DNA of 53,472 bases, taken from the NCBI GenBank assembly GCA_013288185.1, contig JABDCK010000005.1, forward strand, positions 1 through 53,472, given 5' to 3'. The position numbers and the translations under genes were made by a program. Within the stretch, counting starts at the first letter, position 1; each line of letters opens with the position of its first letter. The DNA is from Gammaproteobacteria bacterium. Its GTDB lineage: Bacteria; Pseudomonadota; Gammaproteobacteria; Berkiellales; Berkiellaceae. Positions 18,601 to 28,973 of the stretch are shown here, one piece after another. The notes beneath the pieces were generated by a model. That model searched no databases. It was given only the letters and a program-made list of their open reading frames with translations, and was not told the origin of the DNA.

Positions 18601-18897
18601 CTAGACAAACCTGTTATTGCTTCTAGGATTCCAAGGAAAAGCATCTGAATTATTAAATCCGTGATGATATCCATAAGGTGCTGCAGCCACTGCCGCAACA
18701 ATAGCCCCCAGCGGTCCTAAGCATATTCCACCAAGCATTGCTGCAACGCCTCCAGCGGTAATACCTTCTCTAATACCGTCATGCATTGCCCAAGTTTGCA
18801 TATCTTTTAACATAGTAACGGTATAGACATCACCTTTAGATGCACAAACTTCTCCGCCTGCTATGGTTGTAATTTCATTACTTGTAAGTACGCGCAT
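18601..18897 (-). CDS. Double-glycine-leader bacteriocin/microcin-V-like precursor peptide
   Basis: A 98-residue peptide beginning MRVLTSNEITTIAGG, a textbook double-glycine leader (compare the microcin V leader MRTLTLNELDSVSGG). Such leaders are cut after GG by peptidase-containing ABC transporters during export. The 83-residue core has a Cys near each end of its first half, a Gly/Ala-rich GxxxG segment (GITAGGVAAMLGG then GPLGAIVAAVAAA, about residues 45-71), and a Tyr/His/Asn-rich tail, as in membrane-active class IIa microcins. The ATG at 18897 has TGGAG about 7 bases upstream; a longer frame to 18951 lacks this support and destroys the leader. No exporter or obvious immunity gene lies nearby, so it depends on machinery elsewhere. 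Confidence 0.7.
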   Translation of the reverse strand: MRVLTSNEITTIAGGEVCASKGDVYTVTMLKDMQTWAMHDGIREGITAGGVAAMLGGICLGPLGAIVAAVAAAPYGYHHGFNNSDAFPWNPRSNNRFV

Positions 18898-19034
18898 TTC
18901 ATTTCTCCAAATATTTAGTAAGAAAGTTGAATTTAACCACTGATTGAACAAATTAGCAAGTTATTTTTTGAACTAATATCCGCCTTATACAGCCTATTAC
19001 ATTAGAGAGAGAGAGTGAGAAAATAGGTGTATGT

Positions 19035-22000
19035 ATGCCAAAAAACAGAATTGAAAAATTAATTGCAGACATAGAAGCACTGAACGCTCGCGCAAAAGAC
19101 GAATCCGACAAATTGTCTGCGGATATGGCGGAGATATTTAGGAAGCTTGATGCACCTGAACTTATTAAAATGCCTGAAGAAGAGCTTCCCGCAGTACGTG
19201 CTGCACAGCCTATAATGCCTGAAGCCGGGTTTCCCGTACGCACTGTACCGCTACCGGGAACGCTGGATTTAAGTCTTTTTGCGCATGTGATGAATGATCC
19301 AGATTTAAAGGGAAGTCCCTTGCAAGGACATTGGCCGCAAAATACCACGGCACACTTTCTTAAATTTGTTTCATTATTGGCCAGTGACAAAATTGAAATT
19401 TTAGGAATTTCAGCTAGAGAAAAGCAAGCCCTTTACGAACAATGTCAACAGATGGAAACACTGTTGACGCCATTGGCAGATTTTGCAAAACAAATTCATT
19501 CAGCAAAAGATAAAGCTACACTAGCAGAAGTTGCACAAAATGCCGTAGCAGAATTAAAAACGAAAGGGCGTATTCTGCTTCCTGGAGGCTGGAAGGGAAC
19601 TGCAAATAGTGATGGTCATGCGACGGTTTATGAATTTAAGCTTTTAGATAATGGGGATATTCTATTTTTGATATGGAATACAGGCGCTGGGATACGGCAC
19701 CATTTTGAAAAAGATTCAGCGGATAAAATTTTACATAATACGGTTAAGGCTTACAAGATTCCAGCATTAAATACAGAAAATGCGCAAGAATTTAATAATT
19801 ATATTATAAAAATATTAGGGCCGTTTATTAATGCACAAGAAAAAAGATATGATGCAGATATCATATATAAGCAAATCATTCCAAATATTGCATTTTTACA
19901 AGGGGAAGAAATAGACCCATCTCCATTCGTTAATGAATTAATTTATGGTCAATGGTCTGGTACGTGCGCATGGCAATCCTTAGCAGCATTGGTGAGAAAC
20001 TATGGATTTAAAGATTTAGATTATGAGCAAGTGCATTATGAAATTATGCGCTATACCTTGGAGCAATTTTGCGACAACTTAGGAGAAGGCTGGAACAATC
20101 CTGACAATATTAATCAAATAGAATTTGCAGTAAAGAATTTTGCACTGTTCTTAAGCGATTTGGCTAAAAAGCCAACGTTCTCAACGGAAAGACAGCTTCA
20201 GGGACTTGCACTGATAAACAAGGTTAAACAACAAATATTGGAACATGCGCCTTTAGCGACAACGCCTGAGGCGCGCCGTGACTTGCTAGCAGCAATGGAA
20301 AGTCCACGTGAATTTATCTTAGCAACAGCAGAAATCGTCGAACCGCTGGGTGAAGCAAAACCTTTGGAAACATTGCAAGTGGCACAGCCGGTAATTGATA
20401 TGGCGCAGTATAATTGCAATAAACTTTGTGAATTACTAGAAGATACTTTGGCAAAGGCAAAAGACCCGGCGGCATCCTTTAATCGTATGAAAACTTTTGA
20501 AGAAATCCTATTAAAATTACCCTTGGAACAAGAATATATTCAAGATGCATCACCAGAAGATCTATTTAAGTTGTCAGCGGCTTTGGAAGCTTTTACGCAT
20601 TATTATTGCAAACTTTGCAAAAATAATGGTGGTTTTATGTCGGCGCAAAGGGGCTTGGCTGTTGGGTGTAGTTTAGCAATGATGCACAATATTTTCGAAA
20701 AAATATTTGAAAATAATCCTGAAATATCTGCGATGATAGAACGCAGAGATAAATATATTAATAATTTATGGGACAGCCCGTTCTTCACGCTGACAGATTC
20801 TCATTTAATAGACAGAAAAAATAAAATATCTGAAATAATTATGAATGGTATCAATAAAACGCGCACATTTGGCTATGAAGATTTCATAAGTAGAATATGC
20901 CATAAAGAAAAAAAATTAACTGAGATCTATGCTTTAATAAGAGGTGCAAAGCCGTGCACTATTAACAAGCGTGCAGGATATACCTATTATATTTACAGTT
21001 TGAACGAAGAAGGTAGAGCATATCTTAAAGCTGCATATCCTAATATCTACAAGGAAGTGCGATTGGGATGTGCATATAAAAATATGTATGACATGCTAGT
21101 TTTGTTGCATGACAATAAGTTGGATACGCTAAAGGATGAACTGGAAGCGGACAGTGTTTTGGGAAATTTTGATGACTTCAGTCCTAATGCAGAAGAATTT
21201 GCCGGGGTGAAATATATAAGCCTTTCTTATGTCAGCAATCCTGAGGCACCACATCACAACCATAAACAATATTTTTTAAATAGTGATAACTTTGATAATA
21301 CAGGATATGGCGGTAGAGGAAGTAATCCACTCACAATTTCGAGTCTCGAAATACCAGACTTGCATAAGAGACTTAAGCATGTTCGAATTTATAGTAAAAG
21401 TCAGTGTGTTGAAATAATTGAGTTTTTAAGATCAGAGCTAACCAACCTTAGAGATCCAGATATTCTAAAAACAATTTTTATAGATTTATTTCAAAATGGT
21501 CTTTTACATGAAGAAATAAATAAGAATCCAGAGGCTATTAGTGTATTAGTGGGTTGTCTTGAAAAAGGATTTGCATTTTATGCAAGCAAGAAAAATCAAT
21601 CAGCACATATGTATCTATATCAAATCAGTGTTTATTTAAATGAATGCTTAAGTACTTCACCAAAATCAAAGGACCCTGAGATTAAATCCTTTAATGACAG
21701 AATATCACAAGTGGTTAATCAATTTGATGCACTAACAAATGGTACGCATGATTTGACCATACGCAATCACAGTCGCTATTTAAAGATAATCAATCTTAAA
21801 AATGTCTATAGACAAAATGGCGAATTAACACCTGAGCAGTGGGTGGATTTTTTTAAAGCACACTTATTAATCAGGCAATTTGATAATTCACAAGTTGACC
21901 CATTTTTAGTAAATGAAGCAGAGTCAGCAATAGATTATCTAAATGTGGCCTTTAGGTATAAAGCTGAATTGCCCAGGCATTCTCTGATAAAAAAAGCACT

Positions 22001-25000
22001 CTTGCAAATGGGTGTTTCGGTAACAGGGGAGTGTGTTGGAAAATTCCCCAATCTCTCTTGTGGAGACTACATCATTGATCTTACCCAAGGAAGAATGTAT
22101 GACAAAGGGATAAAAATGGAAAATCTTCCAGAAAATCCCTTATTTAGCAAAATTTTTGGACATGCCATTTTGGCAAGAGAAATTTCACACGCCACAGAAA
22201 ATAAAATTTTTGCATTTACGTACTTAGATAATAATTATATTGCTCGCGTGAGTGCAGATAACAAAGTAGTACTGCAGAGAACCATGCAAATCAATGACAG
22301 CGTAATGAACTATCAATACTGTGAGGATCCACAAGCATTATTTGAACAATTACCACATACGTTAGGAAGTGACAATAAAAACATATGGAAAGCAGCTAAT
22401 GGAAATTTTATCATCACCGATCAAAAATCCCATAAAAAACTATATTACTATGATAACGAAGCTAAAGCGGTATTTAAGCTCAATGAAGCATCCCATCCTG
22501 AATATCAACTTATGCACTTAAGCAAAGATGAGGCATACTTGAAAAATTTTGAGGATCCTCGTTTTATTGAGATGTGGCAAAATGTTAACACCAATGAATT
22601 GCAAATACATTTTCCACGATATGGTTTACATTTTCATTCAATCCAGGAAAGAGACCGGGTAATACTGGTTTGTGATGAATTTCCGAAATATCGATTGCTG
22701 CCTCAGGCACCCAGTCCCATTGCGCATTTTAAGGGCAGTTTAACACTGGCACCCATTGATAATGAGTCGCCCTCTCAATATTTGTATTTAATGCCCAATC
22801 AGGGCTTTTTACCAACAAAGGAACAGGAAGGAGACTTTTATCACCTTCAATTTGATACCGCAAATGAATTAAAAAAGGCTGCATTTGTAAAGTTGCATGA
22901 TTTAAAGAAGGAAACTTTGGAAGATAAAATACACTTTCATCACTATGCAAACCAAGAACAGTATGCCATTTTTAAACCCGGGCCCCATGGTACATTAAAA
23001 GCCAGTAATACTAAAGATGCGCTGCAACTTGCTACTATTTATATGGCGAGCCGCCAGCCGCAAAAAGCATTAACGTTGCTAAAAGCGCAGTTGAATCATT
23101 TTTCAGGAACGTTGGAAGAAATACAACTTTTACAAAGACTGGTTATGGAAACACCTTCAACCATTCCTGATAAAAAACTGGCAGAAGAAGCACAAGTCAA
23201 TGGACCAGAATATGTAGCGGTAAGGTTATATGCGCATTTGATGTTGGCACTATTTTTAAATAAGGGAAAAGGTTTAGTAATTCCCAAAGAACCCTCCATG
23301 CTTGAGGGAACCATTAATCAAGACGCAGCACAATACCAAAAGCAAAATGCACTAGGTTTTGTTGGAAGTTCAAGTGGTCTTATGCAACAGGCACTGGAGC
23401 AATATTTAGCCATGAAGGCATATGTTCCAGCGAGCATGAGACTAACACATTCACAAGTGCTAACACTCATTAATCATATTAAAGCTAACCGTAGTGCAGA
23501 TGCCATCCCCTTTTACTTGCAAGTACAGCTGCGCAAAAGAAAATTTTCACGATTGATTAAAGAATATTATAGTCTTCAAGCACTTGTTTCACGCAGTCTT
23601 CAACAAGAGGCGCAACTAAAGCGTATTGAAGAGTTATTAGCTAAAAACTATACATTTGTGCCAAAGGGTTCAAAATTAAAACCAAACGTAGAAGAAACCA
23701 AGCTTGTCAGAAATGGATTAGTGCTTGAGGAAAATCAAGAGCGCAGCTTAGCAATTGATCAATTGTCTATGATGACAGATGAAATGGAGATTGCAAGAAA
23801 TCTACTATATCTTTTTGAATGCGCATTGAAAAATAGTGATGCCAATCAAAAATTATGTAATTTTTTAGACAAGAAAATACAATCCTTATTGCCTCATCTT
23901 TCTACTCTTGAAGAGGATAACCTGGGTACGTATGCCAATATATTTCTATTGCGCGCCATGTTGAAGCATCCTGATGTCTCAAAGCAAGTGTTAGATGCAA
24001 AAGTAAAAGATGACCAGCAACCCTATGACTATTTACGCAATAATGTGAGTAGAGTTTTGAACTTAAAGGGTGAGCGATTGGGAGTCAGCGATTTAACGCA
24101 AGCATTTTCAACGCTGTTTAAAGATGAAATTTTACCATACCCCGTGTTGGCAATGGTTACTGTTGCACAAGAACCAGTAACCCTGACCGCCCCGGCTATT
24201 GCAGCACGCAAGGGTATAGAGCGCCCAGCGCCAAAAACCATACTGCAAACGCCCAGAGAGTTGTTGGAAGAAATGGGATTAAGCGATTTATTTGCACCAA
24301 TTTCAGAAATTCCAAGCGTGGAACCCGCGCCGGTTTTTGTTAAAACCAAAGAGAATGAAGAACCATATATACAATCCTTAATTGATGAGAGTAACCGAGA
24401 TTATCAAGCGGGTGTGCGTATTAATCAAGAAGCACTTATAAGGAATGAACTCTATTTAAGTATATTACCAGAGGAAAGCACGCTTGAGAATATTTCAAAA
24501 AAACTTACACAAAATTTACAAGCGTCCGTTGAGAAATTCAATACCTTAGAAGCGGATATTGTGAACCTGATGAATAAGGGCCCAAGTGAATTGCGGGATA
24601 AAATTCTCTGGGAACTGGACTTGGCGGGAAAAACGGTTGAAAAATTATCTTTGCAGGAAGCTTTAGCGTATTTTGCGAAATATCATCTGGATGATATTGC
24701 CAAGAAGAGAAGGTTGGTTGACAGCGATCTGCAAAATTTTAATGCATTAGTGCATACTTATCTGATAGAAAACAGTAAGCGTCAGCAAATGACGCGTGCA
24801 AATGAAATTATTCAAAAAATAAAACAATTAAGACCAGAAGAGTCGTTTGATAAAAAGACGTTAATTGCTAAGCTGGGACAAACCTTAACGCAAAATCGCG
24901 CTTATGATCCTTATGAAAATCCTTCCATTTTAGTATTTGAAAATTTGGATGATAAACTACTTTATCCGAATCAAGTGGAAATATTAAAAAAATTCTTTGA

Positions 25001-28000
25001 AAAAGACAAAGACGGACATTACGTCTCAAAAGTCATACAACTTATTATGGGTGGTGGTAAATCTAAGTTGCTACTTCCGCTGCTGGCAAAAATGCGCCCC
25101 AATGGAACGAATTTATGTATTATTGAAGTAACGCCTGAAATGTTTGAAACCAATTTTGCTGATTTGGAAAAGATTTGCTTGGAGGTGTTTGGCCAAACGT
25201 TGCACGCATTTGAATTCAGAAGAGATATTAAATGTGATGCGGATTATTTTTATAAACTCAGAGAACATTTTAGATCAATTATTGCCAATAAAGAATCCCT
25301 ATTAACTACCCGCAAGAGTATGGATTCCTTAATGTTAAAGTATATTGAGTTATTGTCGGTTGATGTTGATTCGCTGGGGGAAGGACAAGCGGAATGGGAA
25401 GCAGAGGTTAAAATTCTTGATGATATTATCCATATACTTAAAAACCAAGGGGATATAGTTATTGATGAGATGGATTCCAATTTAAATCCAAAAGATCAAT
25501 TGATATATACCGCAGGGTTGGGGCAGCCTTTAGATAAGCAAATTCTGGGCGCGATAGTTAACCTATATGATTTTTTCAAGACTATCACTTTTTCGCAGAG
25601 TGGAAAAACGGTCTCATTACATGAGGTGGTCACTCAAAAAGCTTCTCGACCTTCTAGTGAAAAAATGATGGGCCTCATTGCAGAGTTAGCAGAAAGGCTA
25701 ATTGTTTCTGATAACTCTGCTGTGCAGCATATTATTAAAGCGCATCCTGAAATAAACAAAGCGGAATTACTTACTTTTTTAAAAAATGAACATCTGGTTA
25801 TACCACTATGGATGACGCAACTGTCTGCGACAGAGCGTGATATCCTTGCAGTTACTAAGGAAGAGATCAGTCATCTTTTGGGCATTTCACTGTTAAAAGA
25901 TGAAAATTTTCATTATGGCTTATCTAAAGATCCGGAAAAATCAGGTTTGGAAAAAGAAATTGCTATTCCCTATTTGGGTAGTAATGCGCCTAATGAAGCC
26001 GCCAAATTTCAAAATCAGTTTTTAACACTCAATTATACTATTCAAATACAACTGGCCAAGCCAATTTCCAATACGGTGATAGAACAGGTTATTCTTGCAT
26101 TTAAGAATCGACGGGAAGTGGAAAGTGCGCTTAACGCGCATTGTGAAGAAACGGTAAATGCGGTATTTGATGAATTTTTTATGATGACAGGTTTATCCAT
26201 TGATAACATAGATGTTGAAAATACGCAGCAAATGGGCGCAATTTATGAAATGCTAAAAGAGAATATGGCCCTTAAAAACTATTGCTTAACAGAATTGATA
26301 TTACCAACTATTTTATACAATCCAAAATCATTAGCTTCAAATACGCAAAATCATGTTGATATTTTTCAAAGTGTGGCAGGGTTTACAGGTACGGATTACA
26401 ATTTTAATACCTTTCACCCATCCATTATTCGTGATAATTCTCTAAGCTTTGGTACGGATGGCCAGACGATTGATAATCTTTTAAAAAATGATCGACAAGC
26501 TGCGCATATGTTGCAGACGGATAGTACACAAGCGTTATTTGATGTAATTAAAATGCATCTGCATAAAGAAAGAATTCATGCGCTGATGGATTCAGGCGCT
26601 TTATTTAAGGGAAAGCCCAATCTGCAAGTTGCCAAGGAATTACTTGCTATCTTGAATGTAAAATATGTGCTTTTTTTTGATGAAGCGAATAAATTAAGTG
26701 CGTTATCAGAAAACGGAATTACGACGCTTGCCTCAACAGAGGATGTAGCAAAAAACTTAATGTGTAAACCAGAGGACTATTTTACGTATTATGATCAAAG
26801 ACATACTACGGGTGTTGATATTGAACATGCGCCAAATACAATTGGATTGGCCACGGTGAGTGAGCATAATACTTTGAGAGATATTTCTCAAAGTGCAATG
26901 CGTTTACGGAGATTGAAAGAGGATGAAAATTGTGAGTTTGTAATAATGAATTCTTTGTTAAAGACACAGGAGCCGACGTTTAACTGGACAGTACAAGCGG
27001 TAATTAATACCACCATGCAAACCCAAGCTAATTTATTAATGCAAATTCACTTATCCTCCTCTTTACAAAAAATTCATAATCAATTTAGAAGTGATGCCTT
27101 AAGACGCATCAGGGAAGCACCTAACCCAATGGAGAAGGCACGTTTAGCAAAAGCATTTAATATTTTTCTCTTTGAAGAGGATACAGATTCTTTATTTAAT
27201 AAATTTGCGTCTCCTGAACAATTAATGCCCCTGGATACAATGTTAACTGCTTATATGAGTGAACAGATGTACCATTGGCAGGAATGTTTGAACAAGGCGC
27301 AACTTCCTGAAGATGAATTGCTACAATCTGCAATTACCTCACAATGTAAGCAAATTATTACCCAAGCAATGACAAACTGTGAACAAAAGGTAAAATCTAC
27401 CGTGGAGAAAGGGATAGAGAATCAGGTTGTAGCGCAACAACAAACGCAATCACAAGTGCAAGCGCAGAGTGAGCAGGAAGCTGAAGTTGAAGAACCTCCT
27501 TGGATGTTTCAGTTTGCATTTCCATTTGAATGGTGCAATATGGATTTTCGTGCCAAGCGATGGCGTTATAATAAAACCGGGCTTGAAAACGAGGCCCCCA
27601 TTTCCGAAGGAGTTACGACTCACCCTTTAGAAGATCTATTCAAAGACTTTTCACAATCTAAGCATTGGCATTTTGATGAGAATATTGAAATTTGTTTGGT
27701 AAAAAAGCATGGAGATCCCTTTACCGAAAAGGACATTTTTAAAGGTTACAAGTTGCCCACCTATTTTACATTGTGCATAGCTGAGGAAAACCAAATTAAG
27801 CAGATCCTGATACCCCTAGATATTGCCATTACATTGTGTGATATTTTGCCGAACATGCCTAAAGACCCTAGCCAAACAATCTGGATAGAAACCCCAAGCG
27901 GCATAACTTTTTCCGGTAAAAAACCTGAAGGTATTGAACATAATTTACAATACCAAAGGCAAAGAGAGCAAATACAGTTTTTTAATGGTGATATTTCTGC

Positions 28001-28973
28001 GCTTGCTGGCAAAAAGCAAGACTTGCTGTGGTTAAATGAGGAGTCTAAAGAGAAAATGGATTTTTTAGAAAAGTATATTGTTCCCTGTAGTCCTAGTAAA
28101 GCATCATTGATGCCAATATTAAAAGGCACATTAACAGCCATGCCAGAGCATAAAGCAGTTCAAGAGCCATTACCGTTTGCGAATAATTTTGCTGAATTTC
28201 AGCAATCCTTGTGGGTTGCAGCCCAAGCGGGGCAAGAAAAGATCATGCGTGCATTGATGACGCTATTTGACAAATGCTATGGATACCCAACGGATGTGGC
28301 AAGTAAGTCTGCTTTGATGATGGCATGTGAAGCAGGTGATGTGGATGCTATAAAATTAATACTAAGGGTGGGTGCTGATGTTAATTATCGAGACAGTGAA
28401 GGAAAATCGGCGCTCAATTATGCCATGGAACATCAACAAAAAGAAGTTATAGGTATACTCATTGACGCGAAAGCGCGCCAACAACTGAATGAACAAGATT
28501 TCTGGGAAGCGGTGAAGAGAAATAATACTACGGTTGTTCAACAGTTAATCCATGAAAACCCGGATTCATTAAATAAACAGGATGCAGCGGGGTATACAGC
28601 TTTAATGCATGCCGCAATGTATGGTCACTTGGAGTTAATACGATGGTTACTCGCGGCAGGTGCAGATTTTAACCTTAAGAACGAGAAGCAGGGGAACATC
28701 AAAAAGATAAGCGAAGAATACATTGGAAACAACGAAAGCGATGATGATGTTAACGAAAGCGATGATGATGTTAAAGTTGAGGCTATGGGTATCACAGCAC
28801 TTCAGTATGCCAAATTTAGGAATCAGCAAGCAGCGGTACGTTTGTTACAGGATGCATCTCAATCTAAACCTGCGGCTTTTGTCAGTACCGGTCTTTTGGA
28901 ACAACATAAAGTGACTGAAGCAGCAACGCCTGCACTACCTCAAGAACCTAGTGTCAAGCCGCGAAAAGATTGA
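19035..28973 (+). CDS. Giant DUF3638/DUF3645-like protein with Cys-protease-like motif, helicase-like core and C-terminal ankyrin repeats
   Basis: A 3312-residue protein in one intact frame. Residues 300-330 hold IYGQWSGTCAWQSLAALVRNY, a papain-like Cys-active-site pattern with candidate nucleophile C311. Residues about 1960-2640 match the eukaryotic DUF3638/DUF3645 core: LIMGGGKSKLLLPLL (Walker A, K2009), IDEMDSN (D2144-E2145), FTGTDYN near 2450, YYDQRHTTGVD (2586-2595) and QSAMRLRR (2619-2626), which mirror helicase motifs I, II, III and VI. A Gln-rich stretch follows (2798-2822). About five ankyrin repeats occupy about 3050-3270, including TALMHAAMYGHLELIRWLLAAGADF. Fungal and plant relatives are similarly huge and annotated only by domain. 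No signal peptide is visible; the C-terminus is charged. I infer a translocated effector or a large ATP-dependent machine; horizontal gain from eukaryotes is possible. It stands alone between the peptide gene and the polysaccharide locus. Confidence 0.8.
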   Translation: MPKNRIEKLIADIEALNARAKDESDKLSADMAEIFRKLDAPELIKMPEEELPAVRAAQPIMPEAGFPVRTVPLPGTLDLSLFAHVMNDPDLKGSPLQGHWPQNTTAHFLKFVSLLASDKIEILGISAREKQALYEQCQQMETLLTPLADFAKQIHSAKDKATLAEVAQNAVAELKTKGRILLPGGWKGTANSDGHATVYEFKLLDNGDILFLIWNTGAGIRHHFEKDSADKILHNTVKAYKIPALNTENAQEFNNYIIKILGPFINAQEKRYDADIIYKQIIPNIAFLQGEEIDPSPFVNELIYGQWSGTCAWQSLAALVRNYGFKDLDYEQVHYEIMRYTLEQFCDNLGEGWNNPDNINQIEFAVKNFALFLSDLAKKPTFSTERQLQGLALINKVKQQILEHAPLATTPEARRDLLAAMESPREFILATAEIVEPLGEAKPLETLQVAQPVIDMAQYNCNKLCELLEDTLAKAKDPAASFNRMKTFEEILLKLPLEQEYIQDASPEDLFKLSAALEAFTHYYCKLCKNNGGFMSAQRGLAVGCSLAMMHNIFEKIFENNPEISAMIERRDKYINNLWDSPFFTLTDSHLIDRKNKISEIIMNGINKTRTFGYEDFISRICHKEKKLTEIYALIRGAKPCTINKRAGYTYYIYSLNEEGRAYLKAAYPNIYKEVRLGCAYKNMYDMLVLLHDNKLDTLKDELEADSVLGNFDDFSPNAEEFAGVKYISLSYVSNPEAPHHNHKQYFLNSDNFDNTGYGGRGSNPLTISSLEIPDLHKRLKHVRIYSKSQCVEIIEFLRSELTNLRDPDILKTIFIDLFQNGLLHEEINKNPEAISVLVGCLEKGFAFYASKKNQSAHMYLYQISVYLNECLSTSPKSKDPEIKSFNDRISQVVNQFDALTNGTHDLTIRNHSRYLKIINLKNVYRQNGELTPEQWVDFFKAHLLIRQFDNSQVDPFLVNEAESAIDYLNVAFRYKAELPRHSLIKKALLQMGVSVTGECVGKFPNLSCGDYIIDLTQGRMYDKGIKMENLPENPLFSKIFGHAILAREISHATENKIFAFTYLDNNYIARVSADNKVVLQRTMQINDSVMNYQYCEDPQALFEQLPHTLGSDNKNIWKAANGNFIITDQKSHKKLYYYDNEAKAVFKLNEASHPEYQLMHLSKDEAYLKNFEDPRFIEMWQNVNTNELQIHFPRYGLHFHSIQERDRVILVCDEFPKYRLLPQAPSPIAHFKGSLTLAPIDNESPSQYLYLMPNQGFLPTKEQEGDFYHLQFDTANELKKAAFVKLHDLKKETLEDKIHFHHYANQEQYAIFKPGPHGTLKASNTKDALQLATIYMASRQPQKALTLLKAQLNHFSGTLEEIQLLQRLVMETPSTIPDKKLAEEAQVNGPEYVAVRLYAHLMLALFLNKGKGLVIPKEPSMLEGTINQDAAQYQKQNALGFVGSSSGLMQQALEQYLAMKAYVPASMRLTHSQVLTLINHIKANRSADAIPFYLQVQLRKRKFSRLIKEYYSLQALVSRSLQQEAQLKRIEELLAKNYTFVPKGSKLKPNVEETKLVRNGLVLEENQERSLAIDQLSMMTDEMEIARNLLYLFECALKNSDANQKLCNFLDKKIQSLLPHLSTLEEDNLGTYANIFLLRAMLKHPDVSKQVLDAKVKDDQQPYDYLRNNVSRVLNLKGERLGVSDLTQAFSTLFKDEILPYPVLAMVTVAQEPVTLTAPAIAARKGIERPAPKTILQTPRELLEEMGLSDLFAPISEIPSVEPAPVFVKTKENEEPYIQSLIDESNRDYQAGVRINQEALIRNELYLSILPEESTLENISKKLTQNLQASVEKFNTLEADIVNLMNKGPSELRDKILWELDLAGKTVEKLSLQEALAYFAKYHLDDIAKKRRLVDSDLQNFNALVHTYLIENSKRQQMTRANEIIQKIKQLRPEESFDKKTLIAKLGQTLTQNRAYDPYENPSILVFENLDDKLLYPNQVEILKKFFEKDKDGHYVSKVIQLIMGGGKSKLLLPLLAKMRPNGTNLCIIEVTPEMFETNFADLEKICLEVFGQTLHAFEFRRDIKCDADYFYKLREHFRSIIANKESLLTTRKSMDSLMLKYIELLSVDVDSLGEGQAEWEAEVKILDDIIHILKNQGDIVIDEMDSNLNPKDQLIYTAGLGQPLDKQILGAIVNLYDFFKTITFSQSGKTVSLHEVVTQKASRPSSEKMMGLIAELAERLIVSDNSAVQHIIKAHPEINKAELLTFLKNEHLVIPLWMTQLSATERDILAVTKEEISHLLGISLLKDENFHYGLSKDPEKSGLEKEIAIPYLGSNAPNEAAKFQNQFLTLNYTIQIQLAKPISNTVIEQVILAFKNRREVESALNAHCEETVNAVFDEFFMMTGLSIDNIDVENTQQMGAIYEMLKENMALKNYCLTELILPTILYNPKSLASNTQNHVDIFQSVAGFTGTDYNFNTFHPSIIRDNSLSFGTDGQTIDNLLKNDRQAAHMLQTDSTQALFDVIKMHLHKERIHALMDSGALFKGKPNLQVAKELLAILNVKYVLFFDEANKLSALSENGITTLASTEDVAKNLMCKPEDYFTYYDQRHTTGVDIEHAPNTIGLATVSEHNTLRDISQSAMRLRRLKEDENCEFVIMNSLLKTQEPTFNWTVQAVINTTMQTQANLLMQIHLSSSLQKIHNQFRSDALRRIREAPNPMEKARLAKAFNIFLFEEDTDSLFNKFASPEQLMPLDTMLTAYMSEQMYHWQECLNKAQLPEDELLQSAITSQCKQIITQAMTNCEQKVKSTVEKGIENQVVAQQQTQSQVQAQSEQEAEVEEPPWMFQFAFPFEWCNMDFRAKRWRYNKTGLENEAPISEGVTTHPLEDLFKDFSQSKHWHFDENIEICLVKKHGDPFTEKDIFKGYKLPTYFTLCIAEENQIKQILIPLDIAITLCDILPNMPKDPSQTIWIETPSGITFSGKKPEGIEHNLQYQRQREQIQFFNGDISALAGKKQDLLWLNEESKEKMDFLEKYIVPCSPSKASLMPILKGTLTAMPEHKAVQEPLPFANNFAEFQQSLWVAAQAGQEKIMRALMTLFDKCYGYPTDVASKSALMMACEAGDVDAIKLILRVGADVNYRDSEGKSALNYAMEHQQKEVIGILIDAKARQQLNEQDFWEAVKRNNTTVVQQLIHENPDSLNKQDAAGYTALMHAAMYGHLELIRWLLAAGADFNLKNEKQGNIKKISEEYIGNNESDDDVNESDDDVKVEAMGITALQYAKFRNQQAAVRLLQDASQSKPAAFVSTGLLEQHKVTEAATPALPQEPSVKPRKD
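28731..28772. repeat. Exact 21-bp tandem repeat in the ankyrin region
   Basis: Two identical 21-bp units (28731-28751 and 28752-28772) encode NESDDDV twice. They lie in an acidic insertion inside one ankyrin repeat of the giant protein, between the GADFNLKN loop and the ITALQYAKF helix. In frame, so likely tolerated slippage. Confidence 0.95.

Noticed and set aside
18898-18951. Longer start for the double-glycine peptide
   Set aside because: It would add 18 residues before the leader and has no ribosome site; the ATG at 18897 is well placed.
19004-19016. Short GA dinucleotide run before the giant gene as a phase-variable tract or ribosome site
   Set aside because: Only about six GA units and 20 bases from the ATG; too short to claim slippage control.
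18953-19390. Minus-strand frame of 145 codons over the giant gene start
   Set aside because: Antisense Ser-rich shadow of the giant coding region with no supporting features.
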